Source of the DNA: Microbispora siamensis
GTDB taxonomy: Bacteria > Actinomycetota > Actinomycetes > Streptosporangiales > Streptosporangiaceae
Length of the DNA stretch: 64,000 bases
Assembly: GCF_016863095.1 (NCBI RefSeq)
Contig: NZ_BOOF01000036.1
Location: 1-64,000, forward strand
Direction: 5' to 3'
Shown here: piece by piece, positions 62,389-64,000 of the stretch
How the letters are laid out: each line of letters starts with the position of its first letter
How positions within the stretch are numbered: the stretch's first letter is position 1
Made by a program: the position numbers and the translations under genes
Notes under the pieces: model-generated
Database searches by the model: none
Told to the model about the DNA's origin: nothing
The model's input: only the letters and a program-made list of their open reading frames with translations

Positions 62389-64000
62389 TGGTGGAGCACC
62401 TCCTCGGCGCTGTGTTCCCCGGCACCGGGTCTCCCGACGCCGGGTTTCCCGACACCGTGTTCCTCGACGCCGGGTTTCTCGACGTCTGGGGCTGCTGGAC
62501 GCCGGCTCTGGCGCCGGACCGGCGCGCCGTCGCGTACGTCAGCGACCGGGACGGCGCGCCGCGGGTCTGGGTCCAGCCGCTGGAGCCGGGCGGGCGGGCA
62601 CGGGTCGTCGACACCGGACCCGAGCCGGTCGCCGACGTGAGCTGGTCGCCGGCCGGGGACCGGCTGGCGGTGCTCGTGGCGCCGGGCGGCGGCGAGCACA
62701 CGCAGGTCTGGACGGTCCGCGCCGACGGCGGCGACCTGCGTCCGCTGGCCGCGCCCGAGGGCGGTTCGGCGTGGTTCGCCGAGTGGACCGGCCGGGGCGA
62801 CCTGCTCCTGGTGACCGAGGTCTCGGCGGCCGGACTGACCGAGGCCCTGCTGATCGACGCGGCCACCGGCAGCCGGGAGACGGTCGCCGCCGGGCCGCTG
62901 CTGCACCCGGAGGCGGTCAGCCGCGACCACGCGAGGGTGCTGCTGCGGTGCGGCCCCCGCGGGGTCAGGCGCATGTACGTCAAGGACCTCTCCCCCGGCG
63001 GCATCAACCTCCCGGGAGGTGACGCGGGCCTGTCCCGGGGTGGCCCAAGCTTTCCCGGGGGTGGCACGGGTCTGGCCGGGGGCGTCGCCGAGCGGCCGCT
63101 GCTCGCGGAGCTGCCCGGCTCGACCGAACACGGCGTGCTCTCCCCCGGCGGAGGCACCGCCTACCTGCTGACCGACGCGGGCCGGGACCGCGCCGCGCTG
63201 GTCGCCGTGCCGGTCGACGGGCTGGTCGGCGCGCCGGTCGACGTGCCGGTCGGCGGGGGCCGGGAGGGCCTGCCGGTCGTGGTGGCCGAGCGCCCGGACG
63301 CCGAACTGGACCGCTTCGCGCTCACCGTGGACGGGCGGCGCCTCGTGCTGGTGTGGAACACGGCCGGGCGCTCGGAACTGGAGGTGCTGGAGGCGCCCGG
63401 CGGCGGTTCGGATGACGCCGGCCCCGCGGACACCGGCCCCTCGGACACCGGGCCCGGTGCGGGGTTCGGTGCGGGGTTCGGCGGCGGCCCCGGGTGGGTG
63501 CGACGCCCGCTCCCCGCTCCGCCCGGTGAGGTGGTCTCCTCGGTCAGGCTCGCACCGGACGGCCGGGTGGCCGTGCTCGCCGTCGAGGGACCGGCCCAGC
63601 CGTCGCACGTCGTGCTGTGCGACCTGGACACGGGCCGATACCTGCCGGTCGCCGGAACCGGCCCGCTCGCCGGGGCCGTGGACGCCGAGCTCGTGCGCGT
63701 CCCGGCCCGCGACGGGCTGGAGCTCAGCGGCTGGCTCTACCGGCCGCCCGGCGTCCCGGGCCCGGCGCCGTACGCGGTCTTCCTGCACGGCGGGCCCGAG
63801 GACCAGGAGCGACCGGTGTTCACCCCGCTGTACCAGTGCCTGGTGGCCGCCGGCATCGGCGTGTTCGCGCCGAACGTACGCGGCTCGGCCGGGTTCGGCC
63901 GGGCCTTCCGCGACGCCGACAACCACGCGCTGCGCTTCCGCGCGATCGACGACGTGGCCGACTGCGCCGCCTCCCTGGTGCGGGCGGGGCTCGCCGACCC
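62388..64000 (+). CDS. S9 family peptidase (prolyl oligopeptidase), 3' truncated by the window
   Basis: The frame opens at an ATG overlapping the amidotransferase stop (TGATG) and stays open to the window end (at least 537 codons). It encodes beta-propeller repeats (AYVSDRDGAPRVWVQPL, DVSWSPAGDRLAVL) and the start of the alpha/beta hydrolase domain (YAVFLHGGPEDQ, APNVRGSAGFGRAF). The catalytic GxSxGG serine lies beyond 64000. NAGGN operons usually carry such a peptidase. The N-terminus has an odd FPDxG pentapeptide repeat and the propeller has glycine-rich insertions, so a later start is possible. Confidence 0.88.
   Translation, partial: MVEHLLGAVFPGTGSPDAGFPDTVFLDAGFLDVWGCWTPALAPDRRAVAYVSDRDGAPRVWVQPLEPGGRARVVDTGPEPVADVSWSPAGDRLAVLVAPGGGEHTQVWTVRADGGDLRPLAAPEGGSAWFAEWTGRGDLLLVTEVSAAGLTEALLIDAATGSRETVAAGPLLHPEAVSRDHARVLLRCGPRGVRRMYVKDLSPGGINLPGGDAGLSRGGPSFPGGGTGLAGGVAERPLLAELPGSTEHGVLSPGGGTAYLLTDAGRDRAALVAVPVDGLVGAPVDVPVGGGREGLPVVVAERPDAELDRFALTVDGRRLVLVWNTAGRSELEVLEAPGGGSDDAGPADTGPSDTGPGAGFGAGFGGGPGWVRRPLPAPPGEVVSSVRLAPDGRVAVLAVEGPAQPSHVVLCDLDTGRYLPVAGTGPLAGAVDAELVRVPARDGLELSGWLYRPPGVPGPAPYAVFLHGGPEDQERPVFTPLYQCLVAAGIGVFAPNVRGSAGFGRAFRDADNHALRFRAIDDVADCAASLVRAGLAD
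62415..62489 (+). repeat. Five 15-bp in-frame repeats at the peptidase N-terminus
   Basis: Five adjacent 15-bp units encode FPGTG, SPDAG, FPDTV, FLDAG and FLDVW. The unit length keeps the reading frame, so copy number could change without a frameshift. It lies just after the start codon, before the first propeller repeat. Confidence 0.8.

Noticed and set aside
62169-63926. Minus-strand open frame opposite the peptidase
   Set aside because: Low-complexity shadow; the plus-strand frame has propeller and hydrolase motifs and overlaps the operon stop.

Overview
The window comes from a very GC-rich, high-GC-third-position actinomycete. The gene content (GH36 with a MalF/MalG-type importer but no ATPase gene, many SDRs and MFS proteins, an expansin-CBM2 protein, GTG/TTG starts, a likely leaderless promoter) fits a filamentous soil actinomycete such as a Streptosporangiales or Streptomyces relative. 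The genus is inferred, not proven. I see no rRNA, tRNA, CRISPR array, integrase or insertion sequence.

0-12 kb: after a strong hairpin (7-44) come a beta-hydroxyacid dehydrogenase with a coupled but truncated SDR remnant, an AraC-type regulator, and a carbohydrate-utilisation locus. That locus holds a LacI regulator, an alpha-galactosidase preceded by two identical palindromic operators, a sugar-binding lipoprotein, two permeases and a secreted multidomain glycoside hydrolase. A strong terminator at 11831-11860 closes it.

12-19 kb: an isolated gene encodes a trypsin-like protease fused to a membrane-anchored KAP-type P-loop NTPase; this is the best candidate for an undescribed, possibly immune, system. 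It is followed by a GT4 glycosyltransferase, a TetR-ferredoxin-P450 operon read from a likely leaderless, self-repressed promoter, and an orphan sensor kinase.

19-35 kb: a catabolic island bracketed by two paralogous regulators that join an unusual winged-helix N-terminus to an FCD domain. It encodes a KDG-type kinase, an N-carbamoylsarcosine-amidase-like hydrolase, a hydantoinase, an aldehyde dehydrogenase, SDRs, a zinc alcohol dehydrogenase, RidA, an ATZ/TRZ-type amidohydrolase, a polysaccharide-deacetylase-fold hydrolase, a hydroxyacid dehydrogenase and a polar amino-acid-type ABC importer. Together these suggest use of a cyclic ureide or other N-containing compound.

35-55 kb: an MFS protein fused to an extracytoplasmic domain, two further MFS exporters, a double Lrp regulator, an M20 amidohydrolase, a PotABCD-like importer, a TPP decarboxylase coupled to an aldehyde dehydrogenase, and a second set with amidohydrolase, PuuE-like hydrolase and epimerase facing an SDR. 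The 35.1 and 53.9-54.1 kb promoter regions share the same ordered set of short motifs, which suggests a regulon.

55-64 kb: endonuclease V, a thiamine-binding protein, a DUF6194 protein behind an 18-bp perfect palindrome, a universal stress protein, a secreted expansin-CBM2 protein, and the start of an N-acetylglutaminylglutamine (NAGGN) osmoprotectant operon: carboxylate-amine ligase, asparagine-synthase-like amidotransferase, and an S9 peptidase cut by the window end.
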